Assembly: GCA_947473045.1 (NCBI GenBank)
Contig: CANJCO010000006.1
Span: forward strand, 1-64,000
Reading direction: 5' to 3'
Length of the DNA stretch: 64,000 nucleotides
Source of the DNA: Myxococcales bacterium
GTDB lineage: Bacteria > Myxococcota_A > Polyangia > Polyangiales > Polyangiaceae
The notes beneath the pieces were generated by a model, which was given only the letters and a program-made list of their open reading frames with translations, did no database searches and was not told the origin of the DNA. Below are positions 8,790-19,075 of this stretch, piece by piece (position 1 is the first letter of the stretch; every line of letters starts with the position of its first letter). The translations under genes and the position numbers were made by a program.

Positions 8790-10056
8790 TTTGTTCACAA
8801 ACTGCGGCGGTATCACCTCACCCAACCCGTTTTGGCTCGCGTCCGCGCCTCCCGCCAACAGCGGCGCGCAAATTCAGCGGGCGTTCGACGCCGGCTGGGG
8901 CGGCGCAGTGTGGAAGACGCTCGGGCAACCCATTCAGAACGTGTCGAGCCGGTTTGGCGCGACGAACGTCCGGGGGGTGCAAGGCGCGGGATTCAACAAT
9001 ATCGAGCTGATCACCGACCGTTCGCTCGAGATTAACTTCGCCGAGATTTACGACACCAAAAAGAAGTACCCGAAGCACGCCGTGGTGGTCTCGCTCATGG
9101 TCGAGACGAAGCAGGAGTGGAAGGACCTCATCAAGCGGTCCATCGACGCCGGCGCCGACGGCCTCGAGCTGAATTTCGGATGCCCGCACGGCATGTGCGA
9201 GCGCGGAATGGGAAGCGCGGTCGGCCAGGAGCCCCGCGTCAATCAGGAGATCACGTCGTGGGCCGTCGAGTTTTCGAGCGTGCCGGTGCTCGTGAAGCTC
9301 ACGCCAAACGTCTCCGACATTGTCCCTCACGGACTCGCGGCCAAGCGAGGCGGCGCGCACGGCGTGTCGCTCATCAACACCATCAAGAGCATTATCGGCG
9401 TCGACATCGACCGCTACGTGCTCGAGCCGCGCGTCGCGCAGCTGAGCACCAACGGCGGCTACTGCGGCTCCGCAGTGAAGCCAATCGCGCTGCACATGGT
9501 CGCCGCGCTGGCACGTGAACCGAAGTTCGGATTGCCCATCAGCGGCATCGGCGGAATCTCCAACTGGCGCGACGCAGTCGAATTCCTGCTGCTCGGATCG
9601 AGCTCGCTCCAAGTTTGCACGGAGGTCATGCTGCGCGGATATCGGGTCGTCGAAGACATGATCGACGGCCTCGAAGAATACATGCGCACGCACGGATTCG
9701 AGCGCCTCGACCAGATGATCGGCAAGGCAATTCCGAGCTTCTCCGAATGGGGAAATCTCGACTTGAACTACGAGACGGTCGCGAAGATCGACGCCGACAA
9801 ATGCATCGGCTGCCACCTGTGCGTGGTGGCGTGCCACGACGGCGCTCACCAGTGCATTCACCCCGTAAAAGACGGCAAAACGCGGGTGCCCGTGATTGAC
9901 GAGAGCGAATGCGTCGGCTGCAATCTCTGCAAGATTGTCTGCCCGGTCGACGACTGCATCACGATGGTGCAAGTCGACAACGGATTCGCGCCGTCGACGT
10001 GGAATGAGCACGTCACCCAGGGCAAACCGCTTCGCCCCAAAAAAGGCGCTCACTAA
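8782..10056 (+). CDS. preA: NAD-dependent dihydropyrimidine dehydrogenase, PreA-type subunit
   Basis: DHOD-like barrel (SPNPFWLASAPP, ELNFGCPHGM, PVLVKLTPNV) plus C-terminal 2x[4Fe-4S] motifs CIGCHLCVVACHDGAHQC and CVGCNLCKIVCPVDDC; overlaps preT. Confidence 0.95.
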   Translation: MPDLFTNCGGITSPNPFWLASAPPANSGAQIQRAFDAGWGGAVWKTLGQPIQNVSSRFGATNVRGVQGAGFNNIELITDRSLEINFAEIYDTKKKYPKHAVVVSLMVETKQEWKDLIKRSIDAGADGLELNFGCPHGMCERGMGSAVGQEPRVNQEITSWAVEFSSVPVLVKLTPNVSDIVPHGLAAKRGGAHGVSLINTIKSIIGVDIDRYVLEPRVAQLSTNGGYCGSAVKPIALHMVAALAREPKFGLPISGIGGISNWRDAVEFLLLGSSSLQVCTEVMLRGYRVVEDMIDGLEEYMRTHGFERLDQMIGKAIPSFSEWGNLDLNYETVAKIDADKCIGCHLCVVACHDGAHQCIHPVKDGKTRVPVIDESECVGCNLCKIVCPVDDCITMVQVDNGFAPSTWNEHVTQGKPLRPKKGAH

Positions 10057-10200
10057 CAGGCCGTTGAAGAACGGCCTGCTAGCCTTTCATCTCGGGGAGG
10101 TATGCACCTCCCCGCCCCGAAAAACGCGGTTTTTCGGGGTCCCCACCCCACGCAATTGGCTTCGCCAATTACTATCAGGGTGTTTTTCAACACCCTGATA
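10057..10200 (+). repeat. Five-hairpin intergenic repeat, copy A
   Basis: Consecutive perfect palindromes: 10057-10078 (CAGGCCGTT-GAAG-AACGGCCTG), 10093-10114 (CGGGGAGGT-ATGC-ACCTCCCCG), 10115-10139 (CCCCGAAAAAC-GCG-GTTTTTCGGGG), 10154-10170 (AATTGGC-TTC-GCCAATT), 10173-10200 (TATCAGGGTGTT-TTTC-AACACCCTGATA). Similar copies at 48216 and 57868. Confidence 0.95.
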
Positions 10201-10289
10201 AACTCACTAAGCAGGTGCCTACGAGCCGTGACCGAGGTGAACCGGTCAGCCGCCTGCCAGTCTTTCAAACCCGACGCCACGAGGAAACC

Positions 10290-11159
10290 ATGAGCAGAAT
10301 CGTCCGCTGCGGCCTGATCCAGGCCAGCAATCCACTGAACGACGAGAGCCGTTCGGTCGCCGATATTCAGAAGGCAATGCTCGACAAGCACCTGCCGTAC
10401 ATCGAAGAAGCAGGGAGGCAAGGCGTTCAAATCCTCGGCCTTCAGGAGATCTTCAACGGGCCGTACTTTTGCCCGAGCCAGGACCCGCGTTGGTATGACG
10501 CGGCAGAGCCCGTGCCCGGCCCGATGGTCGAGCTGATGAGCGGCTACGCGAAGAAGTACAACATGGTGCTCGTGGTGCCCGTCTACGAGCTCGAGATGCC
10601 CGGGGTTTATTACAACACGGCCGCAGTGATCGACGCCGACGGGACCTACCTCGGCAAGTACCGCAAACAGCATATCCCCCAGGTCAATCCCGGCTTCTTC
10701 GAGAAGTTTTACTTCAAGCCCGGCAACGGCGGATATCCCGTTTTCCAGACGCGGTACGGCAAAGTCGGCGTCTATATTTGCTACGACCGCCACTTCCCCG
10801 AGGGAGCGCGATGCCTCGGCCTCAACGGCGCCGAGATCGTGTTCAATCCGTCAGCGACCGTGGCCGGCGTCAGCCAGTACCTGTGGAAGCTCGAGCAGCC
10901 CGCGCACGCCGCGGCGAACGGCTACTTCATGGCGTGCAGCAACCGCGTCGGCACCGAGGCGCCGTGGAACATCGGCAAGTTCTACGGCACGAGCTATTTC
11001 GTCGACCCCCGCGGACAGATCGTCAAAGAGGCGTCAGAGGACAACGACGAGCTGCTGGTCGCCGACCTCGATTTCGGAAAAATCGAGGAGGTCCGAAAAG
11101 TGTGGCAATTTTACCGCGATCGCCGGCCCGAGGCCTACGACGAGATCGTCAAGAAGTAG
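10290..11159 (+). CDS. Beta-ureidopropionase / N-carbamoyl amino acid amidohydrolase (nitrilase superfamily)
   Basis: MSRIVRCGLIQASNPL, LQEIFNGPYFC, YRKQHIPQ, VGVYICYDRHFPEGAR: Glu-Lys-Cys triad of the CN hydrolase family; context of pyrimidine degradation. Confidence 0.9.
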   Translation: MSRIVRCGLIQASNPLNDESRSVADIQKAMLDKHLPYIEEAGRQGVQILGLQEIFNGPYFCPSQDPRWYDAAEPVPGPMVELMSGYAKKYNMVLVVPVYELEMPGVYYNTAAVIDADGTYLGKYRKQHIPQVNPGFFEKFYFKPGNGGYPVFQTRYGKVGVYICYDRHFPEGARCLGLNGAEIVFNPSATVAGVSQYLWKLEQPAHAAANGYFMACSNRVGTEAPWNIGKFYGTSYFVDPRGQIVKEASEDNDELLVADLDFGKIEEVRKVWQFYRDRRPEAYDEIVKK

Positions 11160-12626
<1,467 letters not shown>

Positions 12627-12662
12627 AAATTACCGCTGCAGACTCGCAAGGAGAGTTCCACC

Positions 12663-14153
12663 ATGATTGCCCCGTTCAAGGCCACGAGCTACGCGTTTAC
12701 CCCATTTGACACCGCGCGAAACTTCATCGCCGGTGAGTGGTGCGACCCGCTCACCTCCAAAGCGTCGCAGGACGTCATCAATCCGCGCCACGGCAAGTCG
12801 ATGGCGAAGGTGCTCATGGGAGGGCGCGACGACGTCGACGCCGCGGTAACGGCTGCTCGAGCCGCGTTCAACGACTGGCGCCGCGTGCCTATCCGCGACC
12901 GCGCCCATGTATTTTACAAGCTTCGCGAGCTGATGCACAAAAACATTGACGAGCTCGCCTGGCTCGTCTCGCACGAGAACGGAAAGACGTTCGGCGAGTC
13001 GAAGGCAGAGGTCGAGAAGAGCATCGAGTGCGCCGAGTACGGCTGCTCGCTTCCCAATCTCGCCGAGGGCGGAGGGCTCGAAGTCAGTCGCGGCGTAACC
13101 TGTGAGGTCGTCTACGAGCCTCTCGGCGTCGTCGCTGGCGTGGTGCCCTTCAACTTCCCCATCATGGTGCCCTTCTGGATGATTCCGCAGGCGCTGGTCG
13201 GCGGAAACACGTTCGTGCTCAAGCCGAGCGAGCGCGTGCCGCTGACCACGTTGCGGCTCGCCGAGCTGCTCCGCGAAGCAGGCCTGCCCAAGGGCGTCTT
13301 CAACATCGTGCAAGGCGGCAAGGAAGTCGTCGAGGCGCTGTGTGATCACGAGCACATCAAGGCGTTCGGTTTCGTCGGCTCGACCAAAGTCGCGAAGGCT
13401 GTGTACGGCCGCGCCTCGACGGCCGGCAAGCGCGCCCTCTGCCTCGGTGGGGCCAAAAATCACCTCATCGTGGTGCCCGACGCCGACGTCGCGGTCACGG
13501 CGGACAACGTCGTGGCGTCGTTTATGGGATGCGCGGGGCAGCGCTGCATGGCGGCTTCGGTGCTCGTCGCCGTGGGTAACGTCGACCACATCATAAGCGC
13601 GGTCGTCGAGCGCGCAGCGAAGATCAGCACCGGCACCGACATGGGCCCTGTCACCACCGAGGCCGCGCAGCAGCGCATCGTCGCGTACATCGACGGCGCC
13701 GAAAAGCTGGGAGCCAAGGTGCTCCTCGACGGCCGCGGGGCCGACGGCGGAGCGGGTGGATACTGGGTAGGTCCCACCATCCTCGATCAGGTCGACCCTT
13801 CGATGCCGGCCGGGTGCGAGGAGATTTTCGGACCGGTCCTGTCGATCGTTCGCGTGCCGAACCTCGAGCGGGCCATCGAGCTCGAGAACGCGAGCCCCTA
13901 CGGCAACGCTGCGTGCATTTACACGACGAGCGGCGACGTCGCCCGGCGCGTAATGGGAGCAGTCGAAGCAGGCATGTGCGGGGTGAACGTGGGTGTTCCC
14001 GTGCCGCGCGAACCTTACGGGTTCGGCGGCTGGAACGACTCCGCGTTCGGCGCCGGAAACATTACTGGTTGGGACGGTTACCGATTTTGGACCCGGCAGC
14101 GGAAGATCACGACCAAGTGGTCGCTGCAAAAAGACCAGAACTGGATGTCGTGA
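12663..14153 (+). CDS. mmsA: CoA-acylating (methyl)malonate-semialdehyde dehydrogenase
   Basis: 496 aa; FIAGEWCDP, GVVPFNFPIMVPFWMIPQALVGGNTFVLKPSERVPLT, CAGQRCMA, GVNVGVPVPREPYGFGGWNDS. Confidence 0.92.
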   Translation: MIAPFKATSYAFTPFDTARNFIAGEWCDPLTSKASQDVINPRHGKSMAKVLMGGRDDVDAAVTAARAAFNDWRRVPIRDRAHVFYKLRELMHKNIDELAWLVSHENGKTFGESKAEVEKSIECAEYGCSLPNLAEGGGLEVSRGVTCEVVYEPLGVVAGVVPFNFPIMVPFWMIPQALVGGNTFVLKPSERVPLTTLRLAELLREAGLPKGVFNIVQGGKEVVEALCDHEHIKAFGFVGSTKVAKAVYGRASTAGKRALCLGGAKNHLIVVPDADVAVTADNVVASFMGCAGQRCMAASVLVAVGNVDHIISAVVERAAKISTGTDMGPVTTEAAQQRIVAYIDGAEKLGAKVLLDGRGADGGAGGYWVGPTILDQVDPSMPAGCEEIFGPVLSIVRVPNLERAIELENASPYGNAACIYTTSGDVARRVMGAVEAGMCGVNVGVPVPREPYGFGGWNDSAFGAGNITGWDGYRFWTRQRKITTKWSLQKDQNWMS

Positions 14154-14164
14154 GGAGCTCGTTT

Positions 14165-15484
14165 ATGGATTCGAAAGAGATGATCGAGCTGTGTCAGAAG
14201 CACAGCCTGTTTTCGTGGTCAGCAACCGGCAAAGTAGACCCGATGCCCATCGCCCGGGCCGAGGGCGTTTACCTGTATTCGCCCGAGGGAAAGCGCTGGA
14301 TCGACTTCAACAGCCAGCTCATGAGCGTCAACATCGGTCACGGGCATCCGCACGTGATCGAGGCGATCAAGGCGCAGGCGGAGTCACTCTGCTTCGCGGG
14401 ACCGAGCATGGCCACCGAGGTGCGCGCGCGACTTTCGAAGCGCCTCGCGGAGCTCGTGCCCGGCGATATCAACACGTTTTTCTATACGCTTGGGGGCGCC
14501 GAGGCGAACGAGAACGCCATTAAGGCGGCGCGCCTGTTTACAGGGCGGCACAAGATCATGGCGCGGTACCGTAGCTACCACGGCGCGACCCACGGTGTGA
14601 TGTCGCTCACGGGAGACCCGCGCAGACTTCCGAATGAGCCCGGCATGGCCGGCATTGTTCGGGTGATGGACCCGAGGCCCTACGACTATTCGTTTGGGTC
14701 GACTGACGCCGAGATTGTCGCGAACAACCTGGCCTACATCGAGGAGACCATTCAGTACGAAGGGGCCAGCTCGATTGCCGCGATGTTCATCGAGACAGTC
14801 ACAGGCACCAACGGCATCTTGCCGCCGCCCGAGGGTTACCTCGCGGGCCTGAAGAAGCTGCTCGAAAAGTATGGCATCCTGCTCGTATGCGACGAGGTCA
14901 TGTGCGGCTGGGGTCGAACCGGAAAACTGTTCGCGTTCGAACACGGCGGCATCGTCCCTGACATTGTCACCATGGCGAAGGGCCTGACGAGCAGCTACAT
15001 GCCGCTCGGGGTGATGGGGCTCTCCGACCGCATCGCGAATCACTTTCGCGACAATGTGTTTTGGGGAGGTCTCACCTACAATGCGCACCCCATGTGCCTC
15101 GCTGCTGCGATGGCGGTCATCGACGTGCTCGAGAGCGAGAAGCTCGTCGAGCGCTCGGCGGCGATGGGCCTGATCATGCGCGAGCACATGGTGCGGCTGG
15201 CGGCAAAGCACAAGTGCGTTCGCGAACACCGCAATATTGGGCTGTTCGGCATTATCGAGCTGCAGAAGAACACAAAGGGCGAGCGCCTCGTGCCGTACGC
15301 AGGGGCGCATCCGGTGATGGCGAAGCTCGGCAAGTTCTTCAAGGAAGAGGGCCTGTTTACGGTGCTCCAGTGGGGCGGCGTGATGTGCAATCCGCCGCTG
15401 ACGATCAGCGAGACGCAGATGGCAGACGCGTTCGAGATTATCGACCGCGGACTGTCGATCGTCGACGAAGTCGTCGAAGGATAG
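14165..15484 (+). CDS. Class III (PLP) aminotransferase, probable beta-alanine aminotransferase
   Basis: VNIGHGHPHVIEAIKAQ, FYTLGGAEANENAIKAAR, YRSYHGATHG, LLVCDEVMCGWGRTGKLFAFEH, ITMAKGLTSSYMPLG-type PLP Lys region; ATG 14165. Confidence 0.87.
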   Translation: MDSKEMIELCQKHSLFSWSATGKVDPMPIARAEGVYLYSPEGKRWIDFNSQLMSVNIGHGHPHVIEAIKAQAESLCFAGPSMATEVRARLSKRLAELVPGDINTFFYTLGGAEANENAIKAARLFTGRHKIMARYRSYHGATHGVMSLTGDPRRLPNEPGMAGIVRVMDPRPYDYSFGSTDAEIVANNLAYIEETIQYEGASSIAAMFIETVTGTNGILPPPEGYLAGLKKLLEKYGILLVCDEVMCGWGRTGKLFAFEHGGIVPDIVTMAKGLTSSYMPLGVMGLSDRIANHFRDNVFWGGLTYNAHPMCLAAAMAVIDVLESEKLVERSAAMGLIMREHMVRLAAKHKCVREHRNIGLFGIIELQKNTKGERLVPYAGAHPVMAKLGKFFKEEGLFTVLQWGGVMCNPPLTISETQMADAFEIIDRGLSIVDEVVEG

Positions 15485-15534
15485 CCGCGCCGGATCGCGT
15501 CCGTCGGGCGCGCGCACGATGCATCGGACAATCG

Positions 15535-15577
15535 CCGCCGCCACCCCGTCTTCACGGGTGTCGGCGGCCGTTTTTTT
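15535..15577 (+). terminator. Rho-independent terminator of the pyrimidine operon
   Basis: CCGCCGCCACCCCGT...ACGGGTGTCGGCGG hairpin followed by TTTTTTT. Confidence 0.8.
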
Positions 15578-15615
15578 CGCGGTTCGGCAGTCGTGAGACC
15601 GCGGTTGTGATTCAG

Positions 15616-15699
15616 TACCGAAGGAGGGACTCGAACCCTCACGAGGGGTAACCTCGGCGGATTTTGAATCCGCTGCGTCTGCCATTCCGCCACTTCGGC
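15616..15699 (-). tRNA. tRNA-Leu (anticodon CAA)
   Basis: Reverse-strand GCCGAAGTGGCGGAATGGCAGACGCAGCGGATTCAAAATCCGCCGAGGTTACCCCTCGTGAGGGTTCGAGTCCCTCCTTCGGTA; anticodon stem GCGGA/TCCGC around TTCAAAA, long variable arm, GGTTCGAGTCC T-arm; no encoded CCA. Confidence 0.95.
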
Positions 15700-15837
15700 A
15701 TCTGTCGAGCGCCCGAAGAACGACCGACGCTTCGCTCAGTAGCATAGCTGCGCGGCGCGACCTCGGCGATTTGCCAAAGGCGGCTCGCACAAAGTCGGGA
15801 ACGACTGGGGCCACCGGTGTACTAAACGCCAAGACCC

Positions 15838-16698
15838 ATGCGCACCCCCGTCGCCCTTGTCGCTCTCGCTTCGGTGCTCTCCGTCGCTCCGCTCGCCGGA
15901 TGCCGCGACCATTCGAAGGACAACGCGCGGCTGGCCGTAGCTGACGTTGAGCTGCTGGCCGCACAAATCGAGCGCGACGTGGCTGAAGTGCAGCGCGGAC
16001 TGCCCGAGGGCGCGAAGAAAATGGCCAGCGTGTATCTGCGCGGCGCCGACCCTCATGAAGATCCCAGCGGCACGCGGCGGGCGCTCATCAAGGCGCAACG
16101 CGAAGTACCCGACCTCAATATTTCGAAATCGACCTTCTTCGCGCTCGCGGACGACAAGGGCATCGGCCTGCGCAACAACCTCGAGCAGGACGCCATGGCG
16201 GGGCAGGACTTGCTCAAGCTGTTTCCCGCGCTGTCAAAAGCGCTCGCCGGGGAGTACGTCGAGACAGTCGGCAGCTTCGGCGGCCCTCCCAGGCCGAGCG
16301 GCCCCGACCGGGACTGGATCGCCGCAGCGCCCGTGAGGACCGAGGCCGGCAAAGTTGGAGGGCTGTTCGTGACCGGCTGGTCATTGCGTGCATTTTGCAG
16401 GCATTTGAACGAGGTCTGGAAACACGAGCGCTCCGAGCAACTGAGGGCGAGCGGCGACACAGGGAAGCTGCCGATATTTTACGTGGCCATCTTCGACAAG
16501 ACGGGCGTGTACAGCGCTCCGTTCACGCCTGAAGTAAGCGAAAAGGCGCTGACCGAGGCCGACCTCGTCGGCAAGACGGCGAGTGGCACGTTTTCGTCGC
16601 CGATCAACATCACCGACCGCGATTTCGGCTACGCCGCGAAACGAACCCCGCAGCTCGGTCCGGACGTGGGCGTCGTCGTGCTCCGCAGCGACCTGTAG
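15838..16698 (+). CDS. Hypothetical lipoprotein
   Basis: 286 aa; signal plus lipobox-like LAGC near the N-terminus; coherent frame. Confidence 0.75.
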   Translation: MRTPVALVALASVLSVAPLAGCRDHSKDNARLAVADVELLAAQIERDVAEVQRGLPEGAKKMASVYLRGADPHEDPSGTRRALIKAQREVPDLNISKSTFFALADDKGIGLRNNLEQDAMAGQDLLKLFPALSKALAGEYVETVGSFGGPPRPSGPDRDWIAAAPVRTEAGKVGGLFVTGWSLRAFCRHLNEVWKHERSEQLRASGDTGKLPIFYVAIFDKTGVYSAPFTPEVSEKALTEADLVGKTASGTFSSPINITDRDFGYAAKRTPQLGPDVGVVVLRSDL

Positions 16699-16699
16699 C

Positions 16700-16891
16700 T
16701 CAGGGCGAAGGCGCGGTGCCGAGACGACCGAACGCGTGAACCGCGTAGGCGAGGAGCGCCCAGCCCGCGACGGCGACCGGACCGCCGACGGCCTGCGAGG
16801 CAGTCGCCGCGACGATGACGCCGACAGCCGAGAGCGATGCGCCGGCCAGCAGCAGTGCGCGCGCCCGCTTGGCGGCGGCGGTCAGGGCCAC
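16700..16891 (-). CDS. Small hydrophobic (membrane) protein
   Basis: 63 aa with two hydrophobic stretches; overlaps the upstream same-strand ORF by 10 bp. Confidence 0.5.
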   Translation of the reverse strand: MALTAAAKRARALLLAGASLSAVGVIVAATASQAVGGPVAVAGWALLAYAVHAFGRLGTAPSP

Positions 16892-17367
16892 TGGTCCTCG
16901 ATCGCCTTGCGAAGAAAGTCGCGAACGTCGCGCTCGAGCTTGAGCTCGGCCGCGATGTTGGTCGTCGTGTGATCGTCACCCGACAGGTCGTCGTGCATGT
17001 AATCGCGCTCGAAAAGCACCAGAACGTGAACGCCCTCTTCGTCGCCCGGCACGACGATGAGAGCATCGGAGTCGGGTGCGCGCTTGGGCAGGACGTCCGC
17101 CAGCGCGGCCTGCTGTTCGCGCGTGAGAAATGCCACGCCGAATTTGCGCTGGGCTGCGGCGACCTCGAGGTGAACGCTCCGGCCACCCAGCACGGTCACA
17201 GCGCGGTTGGTGTCGGGATCGATGTGCGCTCCCTTGAAGGTGCGAACCATCACCTCCGACGCGCGCCGCTCGTCGACAGGGCGCTGCGCGTTCGGCGCTC
17301 GCGCGGCCGGAGCGCCACAGGCGATGACCATCGACCCGACGAAAGCCCACAAAAACCGATTTGTCAC
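16882..17367 (-). CDS. Hypothetical lipoprotein-like protein
   Basis: 161 aa; hydrophobic N-terminus with MVIACGAP. Confidence 0.65.
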   Translation of the reverse strand: MTNRFLWAFVGSMVIACGAPAARAPNAQRPVDERRASEVMVRTFKGAHIDPDTNRAVTVLGGRSVHLEVAAAQRKFGVAFLTREQQAALADVLPKRAPDSDALIVVPGDEEGVHVLVLFERDYMHDDLSGDDHTTTNIAAELKLERDVRDFLRKAIEDQWP

Positions 17368-17413
17368 ACGCGCAACGCTAGCCGAGACGGCGGCTTGTCG
17401 CTAGGTTCCGCGC

Positions 17414-19027
17414 ATGGCGGCGACCGACCCGACGAATGGCCCGGCTCCGCCACTGCAGCCGAAGGCGAAGGCGCGGTTCGCTGCGATCGACGTCGGCTCG
17501 AACGCCATGCGCATGCGCATCGTCGAGGCGAGCGCGCCCGATCGAAGCGGTCCTGCGTCGCGCAGCGCCACCGCGTGGCGCGAAGTAAAGAGCGAGCGCG
17601 CGTCGGTGCGGCTGGGCACCGAAGTCTTCACGACCGGACGGCTCGCGCCCGCATCGATCGGCGCAGCGTGCGCGGCCCTCAAGGGGTTTCGCGAAGCGAT
17701 GGACGACGCGAAGGTCGACGCTTACCGCGCCACGGCCACGAGCGCAGTTCGCGAGGCTGAAAACGGCGCCACGCTCGTGGAGCGCGCCCTTCGCGAGGCG
17801 GGCGTGCACCTCGACGTTATCGAGGGCGTTGAAGAGGCCCGCCTGATCGAGCTCGCGGTCGTGCGCAACGTCGACACGCAGGCGCGGCGCGTGATGCTCA
17901 TCGACGTGGGCGGCGGCTCTACAGAGCTGACGCTGCTCGACGACGGCAAGCACGCGTTCTCCATTTCGTTGCCGATCGGCACCGTGCGACTGCTCGAGAC
18001 CCTGCTGCGCGACTCTGGCGGCAAGGGCCTCGACAAGGGACGGCAGCGGCTGCTGTGGGAGATGGTCGATCGCGCGGTCGCGGAGGTGCGCGTGCACCTC
18101 GAAAAGACCAGCTTTGAGCTTCTGATCGGCACCGGCGGCAACATCGAGACGCTCGCCGATCTCTGTCCCGCGAAGGGCGATGCGGGCAGCGACGCGCGCG
18201 CGGCCGACGTCGCGCAAGTGCAGGCGCTCTTCGGAAAGCTCGCAAAAATGACGCCGATCGAGCGACAGCTCACCTACGGCCTCCGCCCCGATCGCGCCGA
18301 CACGATCGTGCCCGCCGCGGCGATCTTTCTGCGCCTCGCGGAAGTGTGGAACGCGGCGACGATCGCGGTGCCCGGAGTTGGCCTCAAAGAGGGCATTCTC
18401 GAGGAGCTCGTCGACAAGCACTTTCACCTCGAAAATCGCGACGAACAAGCCGCGAGCGTGCTCGCCGCGTGCACCCGGCTTGGCCAGCGTTACCACTTCG
18501 ACGAAGCGCACGGCGAGCTGGTCGCGAAGCTCTCGGCGCAGCTGTTTGACGACATGCAGTCGCTGCACGCGTTTGGCGAGCGAGACCGGCTGCTGCTGCG
18601 CGCCGCAGCGCTGCTTCACGACATCGGCGACTTCGTTCGGTACGACGGCCACCACAAGCACACCTACTACCTCGTGCTCAATTCTGACCTGATCGGCCTC
18701 ACGCCGGAAGAACGCGCGATCGTCGCCAACATCGCGCGCTATCATCGCAAGAGCCTCCCCGAGCCGTCCCATCCGAATTTTCGGGAGCTCGACAAAGACG
18801 CGCGCGGGAAAGTCCGCGGGCTCGCCGCAATTCTGCGCATCGCCGACGCGCTCGATCGTGAGCACCTCGGCAAAGTCAGCGGCGTGCGCGCCACGGTCGA
18901 CCGGGCGCGACACCGGCTCGTGCTGTCGATCCAGGGGCGCGAAGATCGCGAACTCGAAGAGTGGACGGTCAAGGCGAAGTCGGAGTTGCTCCGCGAGGTA
19001 TTCGACCTCGACGTGGCCTTCAGCTGA
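17414..19027 (+). CDS. ppx: Ppx/GppA phosphatase family protein with C-terminal HD domain
   Basis: AAIDVGSNAMRMRIVE, VMLIDVGGGSTELTLLDDG, ALLHDIGDFVRYDGHHKHTYYLV. Confidence 0.92.
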   Translation: MAATDPTNGPAPPLQPKAKARFAAIDVGSNAMRMRIVEASAPDRSGPASRSATAWREVKSERASVRLGTEVFTTGRLAPASIGAACAALKGFREAMDDAKVDAYRATATSAVREAENGATLVERALREAGVHLDVIEGVEEARLIELAVVRNVDTQARRVMLIDVGGGSTELTLLDDGKHAFSISLPIGTVRLLETLLRDSGGKGLDKGRQRLLWEMVDRAVAEVRVHLEKTSFELLIGTGGNIETLADLCPAKGDAGSDARAADVAQVQALFGKLAKMTPIERQLTYGLRPDRADTIVPAAAIFLRLAEVWNAATIAVPGVGLKEGILEELVDKHFHLENRDEQAASVLAACTRLGQRYHFDEAHGELVAKLSAQLFDDMQSLHAFGERDRLLLRAAALLHDIGDFVRYDGHHKHTYYLVLNSDLIGLTPEERAIVANIARYHRKSLPEPSHPNFRELDKDARGKVRGLAAILRIADALDREHLGKVSGVRATVDRARHRLVLSIQGREDRELEEWTVKAKSELLREVFDLDVAFS

Positions 19028-19075
19028 CGAAAATTGCGTGTGGCGACGCACTTCACGAGGCTATCGTACCCGCCC

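Noticed and set aside
7431-8858. 475-aa minus-strand ORF
   Set aside because: Fully antisense to preT, which has clear Fe-S/FAD/NAD motifs
8818-10053. 411-aa minus-strand ORF
   Set aside because: Antisense to preA; shadow ORF
12630-14129. 499-aa minus-strand ORF
   Set aside because: Antisense to mmsA
14384-15964. 526-aa minus-strand ORF
   Set aside because: Antisense to the aminotransferase and runs through the tRNA-Leu gene; not credible
17378-19051. 557-aa minus-strand ORF
   Set aside because: Antisense to ppx/gppA
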